Shown: positions 27,416-37,283, counted from the stretch's first letter. The stretch is 64,000 bases of DNA from Occultella gossypii (GCF_019947135.1 NZ_JAGSHT010000027.1:23493-87492), one strand, 5' to 3'. Notes: generated by a model not told the origin, from the sequence alone. Program-made: numbers and translations.

Positions 27416-28291
27416 GTGAGCAGCGAGTCGGCCGGGGGCAGTGGTTCCCTACGCGTGATCCGCCGCCGCGCCCCGGAGATCTCACGGCGCGCCGTGCCGT
27501 CGGCGTCGGACGAGCAGCGAGTGGCCGTGGTGATCCCCGCGAAGGACGAGGCGGAGCGGATCGCCGCGACCGTGCGCGCGGTGCGGGCGATCCCGCACGT
27601 GGACCTGGTGCTCGTGGTCGATGACGGCTCCGAGGACGACACCCAGCACCTGGCCCGGGGCGCCGGGGCCGTGGTGGTCCGCCACTCGCACAACCGTGGC
27701 AAGGCCTCCGCGATGGAGACCGGGGCCGCTGTGGTGGCCATGCGCGACGCCGAGACCGGCCCGGCGCGGCTGCTGCTGTTCGTCGACGCCGACCTCGGCG
27801 CCACCGCCGTCAACGCCGCCCCACTGGTACCGCCGGTGCTGCACGGCAAGGCGGACATGTCGATCGCGACCCTGCCGAAGCAGGCGGGCGCCGCGGGCCG
27901 GGGCATCGTCACCGGCCTGGCTCGCCGCTCCATCCACGCTGCGACCGGGTGGGCGCCGGCCCAGCCGCTCTCCGGGCAGCGCTGCCTGACCCGGGCCGCC
28001 TTCGACGCGGCCACCCCGCTCGCCCGCGGTTGGGGTGTGGAGACCGGGATGACGATCGACGTGCTGCTGCAGGGCTTCGCCGTGGTGGAGGTGCCCTGCG
28101 ACCTACGGCACCGGGCCTCCGGCAGCGATCTGAAGGGCCAGTTGCACCGGGCGGCGCAGTACCGGGACGTGGCGATGGCGGTGGCCGCACGCCGCTTCCG
28201 CCATTACAAGCAGAAGGTCAGCCGGGACGACCCCGGCGAGGCACCCGGACCCTCAGGGCAGGCCGGGCAGGCGCAGCCGCCGGAGTCCTGA
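27416..28291 (+). CDS. Family 2 glycosyltransferase
   Basis: 291-aa GT-A fold enzyme that transfers a sugar from a nucleotide donor. [18 protein letters not shown] opens the fold, [10 protein letters not shown] holds the nucleotide-binding Asp residues, and FVDADLG carries the DxD-type metal site. [11 protein letters not shown] and [16 protein letters not shown] are typical acceptor-side segments. No membrane helices, so the acceptor could be cytosolic or membrane lipid. The last 74 bases overlap the 3' end of the convergent membrane-protein gene, and the proteins' tails are Pro/Gly-rich. Acceptor unknown. Confidence 0.9.
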   Translation: MSSESAGGSGSLRVIRRRAPEISRRAVPSASDEQRVAVVIPAKDEAERIAATVRAVRAIPHVDLVLVVDDGSEDDTQHLARGAGAVVVRHSHNRGKASAMETGAAVVAMRDAETGPARLLLFVDADLGATAVNAAPLVPPVLHGKADMSIATLPKQAGAAGRGIVTGLARRSIHAATGWAPAQPLSGQRCLTRAAFDAATPLARGWGVETGMTIDVLLQGFAVVEVPCDLRHRASGSDLKGQLHRAAQYRDVAMAVAARRFRHYKQKVSRDDPGEAPGPSGQAGQAQPPES

Positions 28292-30701
28292 CCGGCTCTC
28301 GCGGCTCCTGGTTGGACCGGATCAGGTCGGCCGGTTCCAGGGCGAGCATCCAGGTGGCGCACGCCGCGAGCAGCAGCGGCACCGTGACGGACACCCCGAT
28401 GGCCGGGATGGCGATCCCGGAGTCGTTGACCACCAGGCCGAGGCCGAGGGCCACGCCGATCGCGATGATGCCCGGCGGCAGCATCGGGGCGTCCCGGCCC
28501 ATCCTGGAGATCGGGGTGCCGGCGGAGAGCCAGTCGTACCCGCCACCACCGGGGGAGGTGATCGCGCCGCGGATCGGCCGGGCCAGCACGAACACGACGG
28601 TCAGCACGCCGCAGATCGCCAGGATCGTCAGCGGCCGGTTCCCGAACAGGATCGTGATGTTCTGGTCCAGCTTGCGGGCGATCACCGGCCACAGGCCGCC
28701 GTCGAGCACCGTCTGGAAGAACCGGCCCAGATGGGTCCGGTCATCGGTCGGCCGCAACCAGTCGATGAACGCGAGGCCGATCGTCGCGGCCGCGGCCACC
28801 GCGAGGACCCCCAGGACCCGCTTCCAGGTGAGCCTGATGCCCGCCGCCATCAGTGCGAGCAGCCCGTACGCCGGCAGCAGCGCCGGTGGCCCGCCGAAGT
28901 CCGCGCCGATCCCCGGGGCGCCGTCGATGGCCGCCGCGAACACCCCGATCGCGAGCACGATCACCCCGGCGAGCTTGCGCCGTCCGGCCCGCACCAACGG
29001 GTTCGCGATGGCGACCGTGACCAGCAGGGTGGAGACGGTGAACAGTGAGAACGAGGTGTTGTTCATGCCGTAGAACCGGCCGGCCACGAGGGTCGGCACG
29101 CCCATGACGGCGGAGATCTGCAGGGTGGCCCCGGTGATCACGTCCACCGTCAGGACCCCCGCCGTGACCGCGGCGACCCAGGTGGCCGGGCCGAGGACGC
29201 GCCGACGCCACGGGCCCACGAGCGCGATCGCGACGATCAGGGCCACCCAGGCGAGCGTGATCGCGGCCAGGCCGAGCGCCGGTGGCGTGGCGCGCCACCA
29301 CGGCAGCAGGTTCGCCAGGAACGAGGAGACCGGGAGCGCGCCGATGGACAGCGCCACCACCCGGAGCAGGCGAAGCACCCCGGACCTGGCGACCACGAGG
29401 TTCTCGTCCGCCCGGCCGCGCCGGCGCGGGAAACGCCGGGCCATGAACGCGCGGATCCGGGTCGCGGCCGGACGCTTCAGACCGAGTGCCACGGCCGCGA
29501 ACAGGACCAGGTTGAGCATCACGAGGATCAGGTAGTAGGTCGCCACCAGCGGACGGACGGCCTGCGCGTGCAGCTCGTCGTCGAGCAGGACGTCGATGCG
29601 CTCGGCCGCGGTGCTCGCATCGGGCAGGGCCCGCGCCGGTGCGCCGATGGTGACGCCGCTGGGGATCGCCGCGGTGATGCCGAGCAGGCCGGTGATCGTG
29701 GCCTGCTGGTCGGTGGCGAGCACATAGCCGTCCTGCCGGGTGGAGGAGGACGTGAGCAGCGCCTGCTCCTGATCCGCGCCGCTGAGCGCCAACACCCGCA
29801 GCCCCGGGCCGGACCCGGAGTCGGAGATCCCGGACAGGATGATCACCGGGTCGGTCCCGGAGTCGCGGATCCCCTGGATGATGGCGGCCACGTGCTCGTC
29901 CGCGACCTGGACCTGGTTGTCGTGGTACTGCTGGGTCGTGACCGGTCCGGGCGCGTCCTGGATCTCGCCGGCGTCGATGACGACGAGCCGGGACCGCTCC
30001 AGGGCGATGGTGGTCTGGACGGTCCACTCCTGCGCGCCGGTGGGCCGGCGCATGTGGTCGGCGGTGTGACCGGCGGCGTCGGCGAGGGCGATCGCGGCGC
30101 CCGGGCCGATGCTCGTCGCGGGGGTCTCGGTGCCCACCGCCGCGTCTCCGAGCAGCCCGAGCCGGGCATCGAAGTTCTCCTCGGCGGCCGCGGCCCGGTA
30201 GTCGGCCCAGCCCGGCACCGACCCATCCGGGTCGGGTTCGAGGAGGTCCCGGCACGGCCCCGATGCGTCCGCGGCACGGGTTCCGGCGGAGATCGCGAGC
30301 CAGCCGTCCGCCGGGCAGGAGCTGGTCCGTACGCTGCGGACCACGAGCGAGCCGACCGAGTCCTGGGACAGCGACCACAGGGCGGGGGTCATCGGGGTCA
30401 CGTCCGCCCAGGCCAGGCCGGCGACGCCGATCACCACGACGGGCCGGTCGGATCCGACCTCCCGCGGTGCCGCGCCCGCCGGCGCGGGCTCGATCGCCGG
30501 GGTGAGTCCGCCGGAACCGGCCGCGACCGGCGAAGGCGACCCTGCGCCGTCGGGCGTTGCACCGGCGCCGGCCGGTGGGGCGAGCATGAGCAGCACCACG
30601 GCGCACAGTGTCACCACCAGGGCGCGCCCCAGGCGCGCCACGGTGCGGGCGCTCGGTGCCCGTGTCGTCGCGGCGGCCGGGTTCGGAGTGCTCGAGGTCA
30701 T
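28218..30701 (-). CDS. Large actinobacterial membrane protein with phosphatase-like exterior domain
   Basis: 827-aa protein. Signal/anchor helix near residues 24-45, an exported domain to about residue 380, then about ten hydrophobic spans and a Pro/Arg-rich tail. The exported part looks like an alkaline-phosphatase/phosphodiesterase fold (VVVIGVAGLAWADVTPMTPALW, SCPADGWLAISAGTRAAD, VDDAGE-like VVIDAGEIQD, VIILSGISDSG), though metal ligands are not securely identified. Family function is not established. ATG at 30701 is predicted leaderless. Convergent with and overlapping the GT2 gene by 74 bp; the pairing hints at an envelope glycan or lipid role, which is inference. Confidence 0.85.
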   Translation of the reverse strand: MTSSTPNPAAATTRAPSARTVARLGRALVVTLCAVVLLMLAPPAGAGATPDGAGSPSPVAAGSGGLTPAIEPAPAGAAPREVGSDRPVVVIGVAGLAWADVTPMTPALWSLSQDSVGSLVVRSVRTSSCPADGWLAISAGTRAADASGPCRDLLEPDPDGSVPGWADYRAAAAEENFDARLGLLGDAAVGTETPATSIGPGAAIALADAAGHTADHMRRPTGAQEWTVQTTIALERSRLVVIDAGEIQDAPGPVTTQQYHDNQVQVADEHVAAIIQGIRDSGTDPVIILSGISDSGSGPGLRVLALSGADQEQALLTSSSTRQDGYVLATDQQATITGLLGITAAIPSGVTIGAPARALPDASTAAERIDVLLDDELHAQAVRPLVATYYLILVMLNLVLFAAVALGLKRPAATRIRAFMARRFPRRRGRADENLVVARSGVLRLLRVVALSIGALPVSSFLANLLPWWRATPPALGLAAITLAWVALIVAIALVGPWRRRVLGPATWVAAVTAGVLTVDVITGATLQISAVMGVPTLVAGRFYGMNNTSFSLFTVSTLLVTVAIANPLVRAGRRKLAGVIVLAIGVFAAAIDGAPGIGADFGGPPALLPAYGLLALMAAGIRLTWKRVLGVLAVAAAATIGLAFIDWLRPTDDRTHLGRFFQTVLDGGLWPVIARKLDQNITILFGNRPLTILAICGVLTVVFVLARPIRGAITSPGGGGYDWLSAGTPISRMGRDAPMLPPGIIAIGVALGLGLVVNDSGIAIPAIGVSVTVPLLLAACATWMLALEPADLIRSNQEPREPVRTPAAAPARPALRVRVPRRGRPG

Positions 30702-31007
30702 CGAGGCTCAGCGTAGAGGCGTGATGCGGAGGAATCGTGCCCGGGTGCGGGGAATTCGTGCGCCCGGCCCCCATCGGGGCCCTCGTTCGCCCAGGGTGTG
30801 ATTGCGCTCTCGGCGATCCGCGGACATCGGCTCTAGCGTGCGTGGGAGCCGTCCGGTACTGTTACGGCTTGAGGTTGCAGTGCATCGCACGTCTTGACGT
30901 CGGCCTTAGCAGGTCGGCGTCGTTCTTCTTACCGGAGAGTGACGAACGACACCGTGGCCGCGAGCTCGACAAGCGGGCCCGCGACAACACTCCCGAAGGA
31001 GAACATT
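30702..31007. promoter_or_regulatory. Intergenic region and long leader of the cold-shock gene
   Basis: 306 bp without a gene. On the minus side, TACGCT (30715-30710) ends 8 nt before the membrane-protein ATG (leaderless -10). On the plus side a candidate -10, TACTGT at 30857-30862, would give a cold-shock mRNA leader of about 140 nt, the long structured leader usual for csp genes. AAGGAG at 30996-31001 is the ribosome site. No open frame of note. Confidence 0.55.
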
Positions 31008-31211
31008 ATGACTACCGGAATCGTGAAGTGGTTCAACGCCGAGAAGGGCTTCGGCTTCATCGCCCCCGAGGATGGCAGCGCCGACGTGTTCGCGCACTAC
31101 TCCGCCATCGCCACGAGCGGCTACCGCACGCTCGAGGAGAACCAGCGTGTCGAGTTCGAGGTGACGCAGGGCCCCAAGGGTCCCCAGGCCTCGGACATCC
31201 GTCCCGTCTGA
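31008..31211 (+). CDS. Cold-shock protein, CspA family
   Basis: 67-aa single OB-fold RNA chaperone. RNP1 is KGFGFI at 13-18 and RNP2 is VFAHY at 27-31; both keep the aromatic RNA-stacking residues. [12 protein letters not shown] is the canonical start and GPQASDI the canonical end. ATG at 31008 with AAGGAG 6-7 nt upstream. Monocistronic, with a long leader and a strong hairpin 42 bp after the stop. Confidence 0.97.
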   Translation: MTTGIVKWFNAEKGFGFIAPEDGSADVFAHYSAIATSGYRTLEENQRVEFEVTQGPKGPQASDIRPV

Positions 31212-31252
31212 GTCTGACTCGCGGGGCCGTCTGAGCCCCCCGTTCGAACTCT

Positions 31253-31290
31253 GCGAAGCGCACCATCCCCTCGGGGGTGGTGCGCTTCGC
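31253..31290. terminator. 18-bp terminator hairpin
   Basis: Arms 31253-31270 and 31273-31290 pair over 18 bp with a single wobble and a 2-nt loop. Lies between the cold-shock gene and the convergent lipid-kinase gene, so it can serve both. Followed by GCATTTC, only a short T stretch. Confidence 0.85.
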
Positions 31291-31331
31291 GCATTTCGGC
31301 GCAATGGACGACGGCGGCGGCCCGGCTCGGC

Positions 31332-32528
31332 TCAGTTCGACGGCGAGGCGTTCGGGGCAGACGTGGCGCCCGAACCGGACTCGTCGACATTGTTGGTCCG
31401 CACGTACAGCCCGGCCGGCTCCACCCGCACCCGCAGCCCGACCGCCTCACCGATGAGATCGCCGTCGACCTGGACGTGCGCGGGCTCCTCGATGAGGACC
31501 CGGACCTGCTTGCCGCGCCAGAACTCGATCGTGCTCGGACTGTTCGGCAACTGCCGTCGGATCCCGATGCCCTGCCCGACGACCTGCCCGAACAGCGACG
31601 CCCAGCCGAACAGCCCGCCCCGGGTGTCCAGGGCAGCGATGTCCAGCCAGCCGTCGTTGATCTGGGCATCCGGCAGCAGCACGATCCCGCCGGGCAGGCG
31701 GCCGCAGTTCGCGAACAGCAGGCTGCGCAGCCGCAGGTGCTGGCCCGGCGCCTCGTCCACGGTCATCCGGAGCCGGACCTTGCGCCCGTGCAGGTGCCTG
31801 GCGCCGGCCAGGAAGTACGCGAACCAGCCCACCCGGGCCTTGAGCTCGTCGCCCGCACCGGCCACCATCGCCGCGTCGAACCCGACGCCGGCCATCACCA
31901 GGAACAGGTGCTCGTCCTCCTCGGGGTCCACGGCCGGGTCGATCGCAGCGTCAGAGCCGGATCCGGGCTGGTCCTCGCGGGCGGGGCGTAACCGGTCCGG
32001 CCGGACCCAGCCGATGTCGATCGGGTGGTCGGTGCCCGTCAGCGCGGTGCGGATCAGGCTGCGGGTGCCGTCGACGGGTAGGTCGAGGTTGCGGGCGAGC
32101 AGGTTCCCGGTGCCGAGCGGCAGCAACCCCATCGGTGTGCTCGTGCCGACCAGCGCCATCGCGACCGCGCGCACGGTGCCGTCGCCCCCGGCGGCCACCA
32201 CCACCGACGCCCCGTCGGCGAGCGCCCGCCGTGCCTGACCCAGACCCGGATCGGCAACGGTGGTCTCGTACCAGAGCGGTTCGGGCAGGCCGGCGTCGGC
32301 GCAGACCTGCTCGACGGCGGTGCGCAGCTTGCGGGGGTCGGTCACCTTGATCGGGTTCACCACGAAGGCGGGCGGCCCGGTGGGCCGAGTGGGTTCGGTG
32401 GTGCCCGCGCCGAGGGAGGGCACGCGCTGGTTGCGCTCGGAGATGCGGCGCAGCAGTACCAGGCCGACCACCACCGCTGTGACCGCCAGGACGAGCGCGA
32501 CGACGCTCACCACCTGTTCCCACGTCAT
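31332..32528 (-). CDS. Diacylglycerol kinase-family lipid kinase
   Basis: 398-aa protein with one N-terminal membrane helix (about residues 6-27), then a DAGK/sphingosine-kinase-type catalytic domain. AFVVNPIKV opens it, VAAGGDGTVRAVAMAL is the nucleotide-binding GGDGT motif, and LGTGNLLARNLDLP follows as expected. The C-terminal beta domain carries VQVDGDLIGEA. Phosphorylates a membrane lipid, possibly diacylglycerol, on the cytoplasmic face. ATG at 32528 gives MTWEQV and is predicted leaderless. Divergent from serS with 82 bp between start codons. Confidence 0.93.
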   Translation of the reverse strand: MTWEQVVSVVALVLAVTAVVVGLVLLRRISERNQRVPSLGAGTTEPTRPTGPPAFVVNPIKVTDPRKLRTAVEQVCADAGLPEPLWYETTVADPGLGQARRALADGASVVVAAGGDGTVRAVAMALVGTSTPMGLLPLGTGNLLARNLDLPVDGTRSLIRTALTGTDHPIDIGWVRPDRLRPAREDQPGSGSDAAIDPAVDPEEDEHLFLVMAGVGFDAAMVAGAGDELKARVGWFAYFLAGARHLHGRKVRLRMTVDEAPGQHLRLRSLLFANCGRLPGGIVLLPDAQINDGWLDIAALDTRGGLFGWASLFGQVVGQGIGIRRQLPNSPSTIEFWRGKQVRVLIEEPAHVQVDGDLIGEAVGLRVRVEPAGLYVRTNNVDESGSGATSAPNASPSN

Positions 32529-32534
32529 GGCTGC

Positions 32535-32540
32535 ACGGTA
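32535..32540 (-). promoter_or_regulatory. -10 box for leaderless lipid-kinase mRNA
   Basis: TACCGT on the minus strand ends 6 nt before the ATG at 32528; no ribosome site. Confidence 0.6.
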
Positions 32541-32597
32541 GCCCCGACCGCGCGGCCCGGCCCGATCCGCCCCGCGCGCTCCGGTGCTCGGGACCGA

Positions 32598-32603
32598 TAC
32601 GCT
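32598..32603 (+). promoter_or_regulatory. -10 box for leaderless serS mRNA
   Basis: TACGCT ends 7 nt before the GTG at 32611 that begins V-I-D-L-K, the normal SerS N-terminus. This both supports a leaderless mRNA and decides the start. Confidence 0.65.
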
Positions 32604-32610
32604 CGTGCGT

Positions 32611-33900
32611 GTGATTGATCTGAAGAGCCTGCGCGAGGATCCGGACGTCGCACGAGCGAGCCAGCGGGCCCGCGGGGAGTCGCCCGCGCTGGTCGACAAG
32701 GTCCTCGATGCCGACGCCAAGCGGCGCTCGCTGCTCACCGAGTTCGAGCAGCTGCGCGCCGAGCAGAAGGAGGTCTCCCGCTCGGTCGGGAAGGCCACGC
32801 CCGAGGAGCGCCCGACGATCCTGACCAGGGCGAAGGAGCTCTCCGACCACGTCAAGGCGGCCGAGGCGGACGCCGACCGTGCTCGCGACGACCTGGACCG
32901 GCTGCTCGCCGGATTCCCGAACATCGTCCTCGACGGCGTCCCGCCCGGCGGCGAGGACGACTACGTGGTGCTGCGCACCGAGGGCACCCCGCGCGACTTC
33001 GCCGCGGAGGGGTTCACCCCGCGCGACCACCTGGAGATCGGCGAACTGCTTGCCGCGATCGACACCGAGCGCGGCGCGAAGGTCTCCGGTGCCCGGTTCT
33101 ACTACCTCACCGGCATCGGTGCCCGCCTCGAGCTGGCCCTGCTGAACGCCGCGATCGACAAGGCCGTGGGTGCCGGCTTCACCCCGATGATCACGCCCAC
33201 GCTGGTCAAGCCGGAGATCATGGCCGGCACCGGGTTCCTCGGCGCCCACGCCGACGAGATCTACCGCCTCGAGGCCGACGACCTGTACCTGGTGGGCACC
33301 TCCGAGGTGGCCCTGGCCGGGTACCACTCCGGCGAGATCCTCGACCTGAGCGCCGGTCCGAAGCGGTACGCCGGCTGGTCCGCGTGCTACCGCCGGGAAG
33401 CCGGTTCCTACGGCAAGGACACCCGCGGCATCATCCGGGTACACCAGTTCCACAAGGTGGAGATGTTCTCCTACGTGCCGGTCGAGGAGGCCGAGGCCGA
33501 GCACGCCCGCCTGCTCGCCTGGGAGGAGGAGATGCTCGCCGCCGCGGGCCTGCCGTACCGGGTCATCGACACCGCAGCCGGGGATCTCGGCACCAGCGCC
33601 GCCCGCAAGTTCGACTGCGAGGCCTGGCTGCCCACCCAGGGCCGCTACCTGGAGCTGACGTCCACCTCGAACTGCACCACGTTCCAGGCCCGCCGCCTCG
33701 GCGTGCGCGAGCGGACGCCGTCGGGCCAGACCCGTCCGGTCGCGACGCTGAACGGCACGCTCGCGACCACCCGCTGGATCGTCGCGATCCTGGAGAACCA
33801 TCAGCTGCCCGACGGCTCGGTGCGGGTGCCCGAGGGCCTGCGTGGCTACCTCGGCGGGCTCGAGGTCCTCGAACCGGCCGGCGGATCGGTCACTGCATGA
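32611..33900 (+). CDS. serS: Seryl-tRNA synthetase
   Basis: 429-aa class II synthetase, full length. [11 protein letters not shown] begins the N-terminal tRNA-binding coiled coil (about residues 1-110, rich in Glu/Lys/Arg/Leu). Catalytic motif 2 lies in [22 protein letters not shown] and motif 3 near [11 protein letters not shown] and [10 protein letters not shown]. Charges tRNA-Ser, and two serine tRNA genes lie in this window (49243 and 51372). The GTG at 32611 is preferred over a GTG six bases earlier because it matches the family start and the -10 spacing. TGA overlaps the next ATG (ATGA), a pairing with a HAD gene that is common in actinobacteria. Confidence 0.98.
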   Translation: MIDLKSLREDPDVARASQRARGESPALVDKVLDADAKRRSLLTEFEQLRAEQKEVSRSVGKATPEERPTILTRAKELSDHVKAAEADADRARDDLDRLLAGFPNIVLDGVPPGGEDDYVVLRTEGTPRDFAAEGFTPRDHLEIGELLAAIDTERGAKVSGARFYYLTGIGARLELALLNAAIDKAVGAGFTPMITPTLVKPEIMAGTGFLGAHADEIYRLEADDLYLVGTSEVALAGYHSGEILDLSAGPKRYAGWSACYRREAGSYGKDTRGIIRVHQFHKVEMFSYVPVEEAEAEHARLLAWEEEMLAAAGLPYRVIDTAAGDLGTSAARKFDCEAWLPTQGRYLELTSTSNCTTFQARRLGVRERTPSGQTRPVATLNGTLATTRWIVAILENHQLPDGSVRVPEGLRGYLGGLEVLEPAGGSVTA

Positions 33901-34748
33901 GCGTCGCGTTCACGCCGGAGGCGCTGGCGGACCTCAGTCCCGGGCCGCAGCTGCTCGTCGCCCTCGACATCGACGGCACCATCCTCGGTCACGACAACAC
34001 GATGTCCGACGCCGTCATCGCCGCGGTCGGTGACGTCGCCGCGAGCGGCACGCACGTCGTGCTCGCGACCGGCCGGTCGTTGCAGGCCGTCACCCCGGTC
34101 CTGGCGCACCTGGGCCTGGCGACGGGGTGGGCGGTCTGCTCCAACGGCGCCGTCACCGTCCGGCTGGACCCGGAGCTGGCGGGCGGCTACGAGATCAGCG
34201 ACGTCGCCACCTTCGACCCCGAACCGACCCTGCGGCTGCTGCGCGAGCACGCGCCGGATGCGCTGTTCGCCGTCGAGGACCTAGGCCGCGGGTTCAAGGT
34301 GACCGCACCGTTCCCGATGGGCGAGCTCACCGGGGAGGTGAGGGTCGTCGACTTCGACGAGTTGTGTGCGGCGCCCGCGTCCCGGCTCACGCTGCGTGCG
34401 CCGGACCTGGGCGCGGACGACTTCCACGACCTCGTGGAGCGCAGCGGCCTGCACGGGGTGAGCTACGCCGTCGGCTGGACGGCGTGGCTGGACATCGCCC
34501 CGGAGGGCATCTCCAAGGCGAGCGCGCTCGAGGTGGTGCGTCAGCGCCTCGAGGTGCCTGAGGGTTCCACGCTGGCCGCGGGGGACGGGCGCAACGACAT
34601 CGAGATGCTCGGCTGGGCCGGTGTCGGGGTCGCCATGGGCGGCGCGGATGCGGACACGCTGGCCGCGGCGGACGTGCACACCGGGCCGGTCGAGGAGGAC
34701 GGGTTGGTGCCGATCCTGCGGGCGGTCCTGCACGGCGGCCACGGATAG
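33897..34748 (+). CDS. HAD family hydrolase (Cof-type)
   Basis: 283-aa phosphatase of the HAD superfamily, Cof/sugar-phosphatase type with a C2 cap. Motif I is [12 protein letters not shown] (nucleophile Asp, acid/base Asp), motif II is [10 protein letters not shown], motif III is ISKASAL and motif IV is [16 protein letters not shown] at 33897 overlaps the serS stop by four bases, so the two are co-translated. Substrate unknown; a house-cleaning or sugar-phosphate phosphatase is likely. Confidence 0.93.
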   Translation: MSVAFTPEALADLSPGPQLLVALDIDGTILGHDNTMSDAVIAAVGDVAASGTHVVLATGRSLQAVTPVLAHLGLATGWAVCSNGAVTVRLDPELAGGYEISDVATFDPEPTLRLLREHAPDALFAVEDLGRGFKVTAPFPMGELTGEVRVVDFDELCAAPASRLTLRAPDLGADDFHDLVERSGLHGVSYAVGWTAWLDIAPEGISKASALEVVRQRLEVPEGSTLAAGDGRNDIEMLGWAGVGVAMGGADADTLAAADVHTGPVEEDGLVPILRAVLHGGHG

Positions 34749-34763
34749 GGCACACTCCGATCC

Positions 34764-35771
34764 GTGGCCCCAGACATCGATGACGTGGCGCGGACGGCGG
34801 GAGTCTCGACGGCGACCGTCTCGCGGGCGCTGCGCGGGCTGCCCAATGTGCGTGAGTCCACACGCGCCCGGGTGCGCCAGGTCGCGATCGAACTGGGGTA
34901 CGCGCCGTCGGCCTCGGCGGCGTCGCTGGCATCCGGGCGCACCCGCACGGTCGGCCTGCTCACCCCGTGGTTCCGACGCTGGTTCCATGCGGCCGTCACC
35001 GAGGGCGCCGAGCGGGCCCTGCGCGCCGACGGCTTCGACGCCCTGCTGTACTCGTTCGAGCTCGACGAGGAGTTCCGGCGCTCGCGGGTGGACCCGTTCG
35101 TGCTGCGCAGACGGGTGGACGGGGTGCTGGTGGTCGGCATGACGCTGGACGCCGACGAGATCACCACCCTGGCGGGTCTGGAGGTGCCCCTGGTGTTCGT
35201 GGGGGCCGGCCCGCCGGACCGGGTCACGGTCGGCATCGATGACGAGGCCGCCGCCCGGGTGGCTACGCGGCACCTCCTCGATCTCGGCCACACCCGGATC
35301 GGATACCTGGGAGGCGCACCGGCTGAGCGCGCACCCTGGTCCCCGCCGGTGCGGCGGCTGGACGGGTACCGGTCCGAACTCGCGCGGGCGGGCGTCGAGG
35401 TCCGGCCGCAGTGGCTGGTCCACGGCCACTTCGGCATGACCGGCGGGCGCACCGCGTGCGAAGCACTGTTGGACGCGCACCCCGAGATCACGGCCGTGTT
35501 CGCCGCCTCCGACGAGATGGCGTTCGGCGCGATGCAGGCGATCCGGGATCGCGGCCTGCGGGTGCCGGAGGACATCTCGGTGATCGGGATCGACGGGCAC
35601 GACCTCGCCGACCTGGTGGGTCTGACCACGGTGGCGCAGGACGCCGTCGAGCAGGGGGCCGCTGCGGCCGCGCTCGTCCTGGAGATGCTCACGGGCACGC
35701 CGGTCGGCGACCGGCTCACCTACCCGACGACTCTGGTAGAGCGCTCTTCCACTGCAATACCGCCGATCTGA
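34764..35771 (+). CDS. LacI family transcriptional regulator (transporter-linked)
   Basis: 335-aa repressor. N-terminal helix-turn-helix IDDVARTAGVSTATVSRALRGLPNVRESTR, hinge APSASAASLASGRT, then a periplasmic-binding-protein-like effector domain (TVGLLTPWF; LGHTRIGYLGG; FAASDEMAFGAMQAI; SVIGIDGHDLADL). GTG at 34764 lies 15 bp after the HAD stop. The AglE-like importer begins 132 bp downstream behind two LacI-type half-palindromes, so that operon is the likely target. Effector probably an oligosaccharide or its breakdown product. Confidence 0.93.
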   Translation: MAPDIDDVARTAGVSTATVSRALRGLPNVRESTRARVRQVAIELGYAPSASAASLASGRTRTVGLLTPWFRRWFHAAVTEGAERALRADGFDALLYSFELDEEFRRSRVDPFVLRRRVDGVLVVGMTLDADEITTLAGLEVPLVFVGAGPPDRVTVGIDDEAAARVATRHLLDLGHTRIGYLGGAPAERAPWSPPVRRLDGYRSELARAGVEVRPQWLVHGHFGMTGGRTACEALLDAHPEITAVFAASDEMAFGAMQAIRDRGLRVPEDISVIGIDGHDLADLVGLTTVAQDAVEQGAAAAALVLEMLTGTPVGDRLTYPTTLVERSSTAIPPI

Positions 35772-35803
35772 CCTGTGATGCGATTGTTATGCGCTCCGAG
35801 CCG

Positions 35804-35838
35804 GAAACGGTTGCAGCCATCCGCCGTAAGCGCTTGCA
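35804..35838. promoter_or_regulatory. Tandem LacI-type operators before the AglE-like importer
   Basis: GAAACGGTTGCA (35804-35815) and TAAGCGCTTGCA (35827-35838) share the pattern xAAxCGxTTGCA with the central CG typical of LacI-family sites. They are 23 bp apart start to start, about two helical turns, and lie 66-100 bp before the binding-protein ATG. A third match is at 50499. Function inferred. Confidence 0.6.
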
Positions 35839-35903
35839 TGGGGTAGGCGACAGCGCGGCTCCCGCACTGTCGTGTTCCCGACGTGTAGCAGGAGGACAAC
35901 TCG

Positions 35904-37283
35904 ATGAAGAGGACGACGGCTCGGCGTACCGGCGCCGCAGTGGCGGGAGGCCTGGCGTTCGCGCTGGCCCTGACCGCGTGTTCCGGAAACGACCTCGGTG
36001 GCGGCGGCGACGACGGCGGCGATGACGGCGGCGGCGATGCGGCCTGCGAGGACTACGCCGACTACGGCACGTTCGACGGCGAGGAGGTCACCATCCTGTC
36101 CTCGATCCGTGAGCAGGAGGCCGACCAGATGGAGGACACCTTCGTCGACTTCGAGGAGTGCACCGGCATCGACGTCGTCCACAACGGCATCGGCGAGTTC
36201 GAGACGCAGGTCGTGGTGCAGGCCGAGGGTGGCAACGCGCCCAACCTGGCGATCATCCCGCAGCCGGGCCTGCTCGCCCGCCTCGTCAACGACGGCTACA
36301 TCCTCGAGCCGAGCGAGCAGACCGTCGCGAACGCCCAGGAGGGCTGGACCGAGGAGTGGCTCAACTACGGCACCGTGGACGGCACGTTCTACGCCGCGCC
36401 GCTGATGGCGTCGGTGAAGTCGTTCGTCTGGTACTCCCCGACCGCGTTCGCGGAGAACGGCTACGAGGTGCCCACCACGTGGGACGAGCTGATCGCACTG
36501 TCCGACCAGATCGTTGCCGATCACGGCGGCGACGGCGTCGTGAAGCCGTGGTGCGCGGGCATCGAGTCCGGTGGGGCGACCGGCTGGCCGGCCACCGACT
36601 TCATCGAGGACATGGTCCTGCGTGAGGCCGGCCCGGACGTCTACGACCAGTGGGTCAGCCACGAGATCCCGTTCAACGACCCGCAGATCCTCGCGGCGAC
36701 CGAGCGGGCCGGCTCCATCCTGCGCAACGAGGACTACGTCAACGGCGGTATCGGCGACTCCCGGTCCATCGCGACGACCTCCTTCAACGACGGTGGCCTC
36801 CCGATCCTCGAGGGCAACTGCTTCATGTACCGGATGGCCTCCTTCTACGAGGCACAGTGGCCCGAGGGCACGGACGTCAGCCCAGAGGGTGACGCGTTCG
36901 CGTTCTACCTGCCGGGTGACGACGCGGACTCCAAGCCGCTGCTGACCGCCGGTGAGTTCGTCGGAGCGTTCGACGACAACGAGGCGACCCAGGCCGTGCA
37001 GGCATTCATGGCCTCCGGGGAGTGGGCGAACATCCGCGTCACCATCGGTGGCGTGACCAGCGCGAACAACGCGGTGGACCCGGCGAACGCGTCCTCGGAC
37101 GTGCTGCGCCTGGCCATCGAGCTGCTGCAGGACCCCGACGCGGTGGCCCGCTTCGACGGTTCCGACCTGATGCCCTCGGCCGTCGGCGCCGGTTCGTTCT
37201 GGACCGGGATGACCGAGTGGATCGACGGCGCGGAGACCCAGACGGTGCTCGACCAGATCGAGGCGTCCTGGCCGGCGAGCTGA
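35904..37283 (+). CDS. ABC transporter alpha-glucoside-type binding lipoprotein (AglE-like)
   Basis: 459-aa binding protein, lipid-anchored: positively charged start, hydrophobic core, lipobox LTAC with Cys26, then a Gly/Asp linker. Core landmarks are VTILSSIREQEADQ, NAPNLAIIPQPGLLARLV, WYSPTAFAENGYEVPTTWDEL and WCAGIESGGATGWPATDFIED, a pattern seen in AglE-type alpha-glucoside binding proteins. ATG at 35904 with GGAGGA upstream. First gene of a three-gene importer operon, followed by a perfect 16-bp hairpin before the first permease, which probably allows more binding protein than permease to be made. Confidence 0.93.
   Translation: MKRTTARRTGAAVAGGLAFALALTACSGNDLGGGGDDGGDDGGGDAACEDYADYGTFDGEEVTILSSIREQEADQMEDTFVDFEECTGIDVVHNGIGEFETQVVVQAEGGNAPNLAIIPQPGLLARLVNDGYILEPSEQTVANAQEGWTEEWLNYGTVDGTFYAAPLMASVKSFVWYSPTAFAENGYEVPTTWDELIALSDQIVADHGGDGVVKPWCAGIESGGATGWPATDFIEDMVLREAGPDVYDQWVSHEIPFNDPQILAATERAGSILRNEDYVNGGIGDSRSIATTSFNDGGLPILEGNCFMYRMASFYEAQWPEGTDVSPEGDAFAFYLPGDDADSKPLLTAGEFVGAFDDNEATQAVQAFMASGEWANIRVTIGGVTSANNAVDPANASSDVLRLAIELLQDPDAVARFDGSDLMPSAVGAGSFWTGMTEWIDGAETQTVLDQIEASWPAS

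Noticed and set aside
35784..35845. -35/-10 promoter for the AglE-like operon
   Set aside because: Several partial hexamers (TTGTTA, TTGCAG, TTGCAT) but no pair with acceptable spacing and match.
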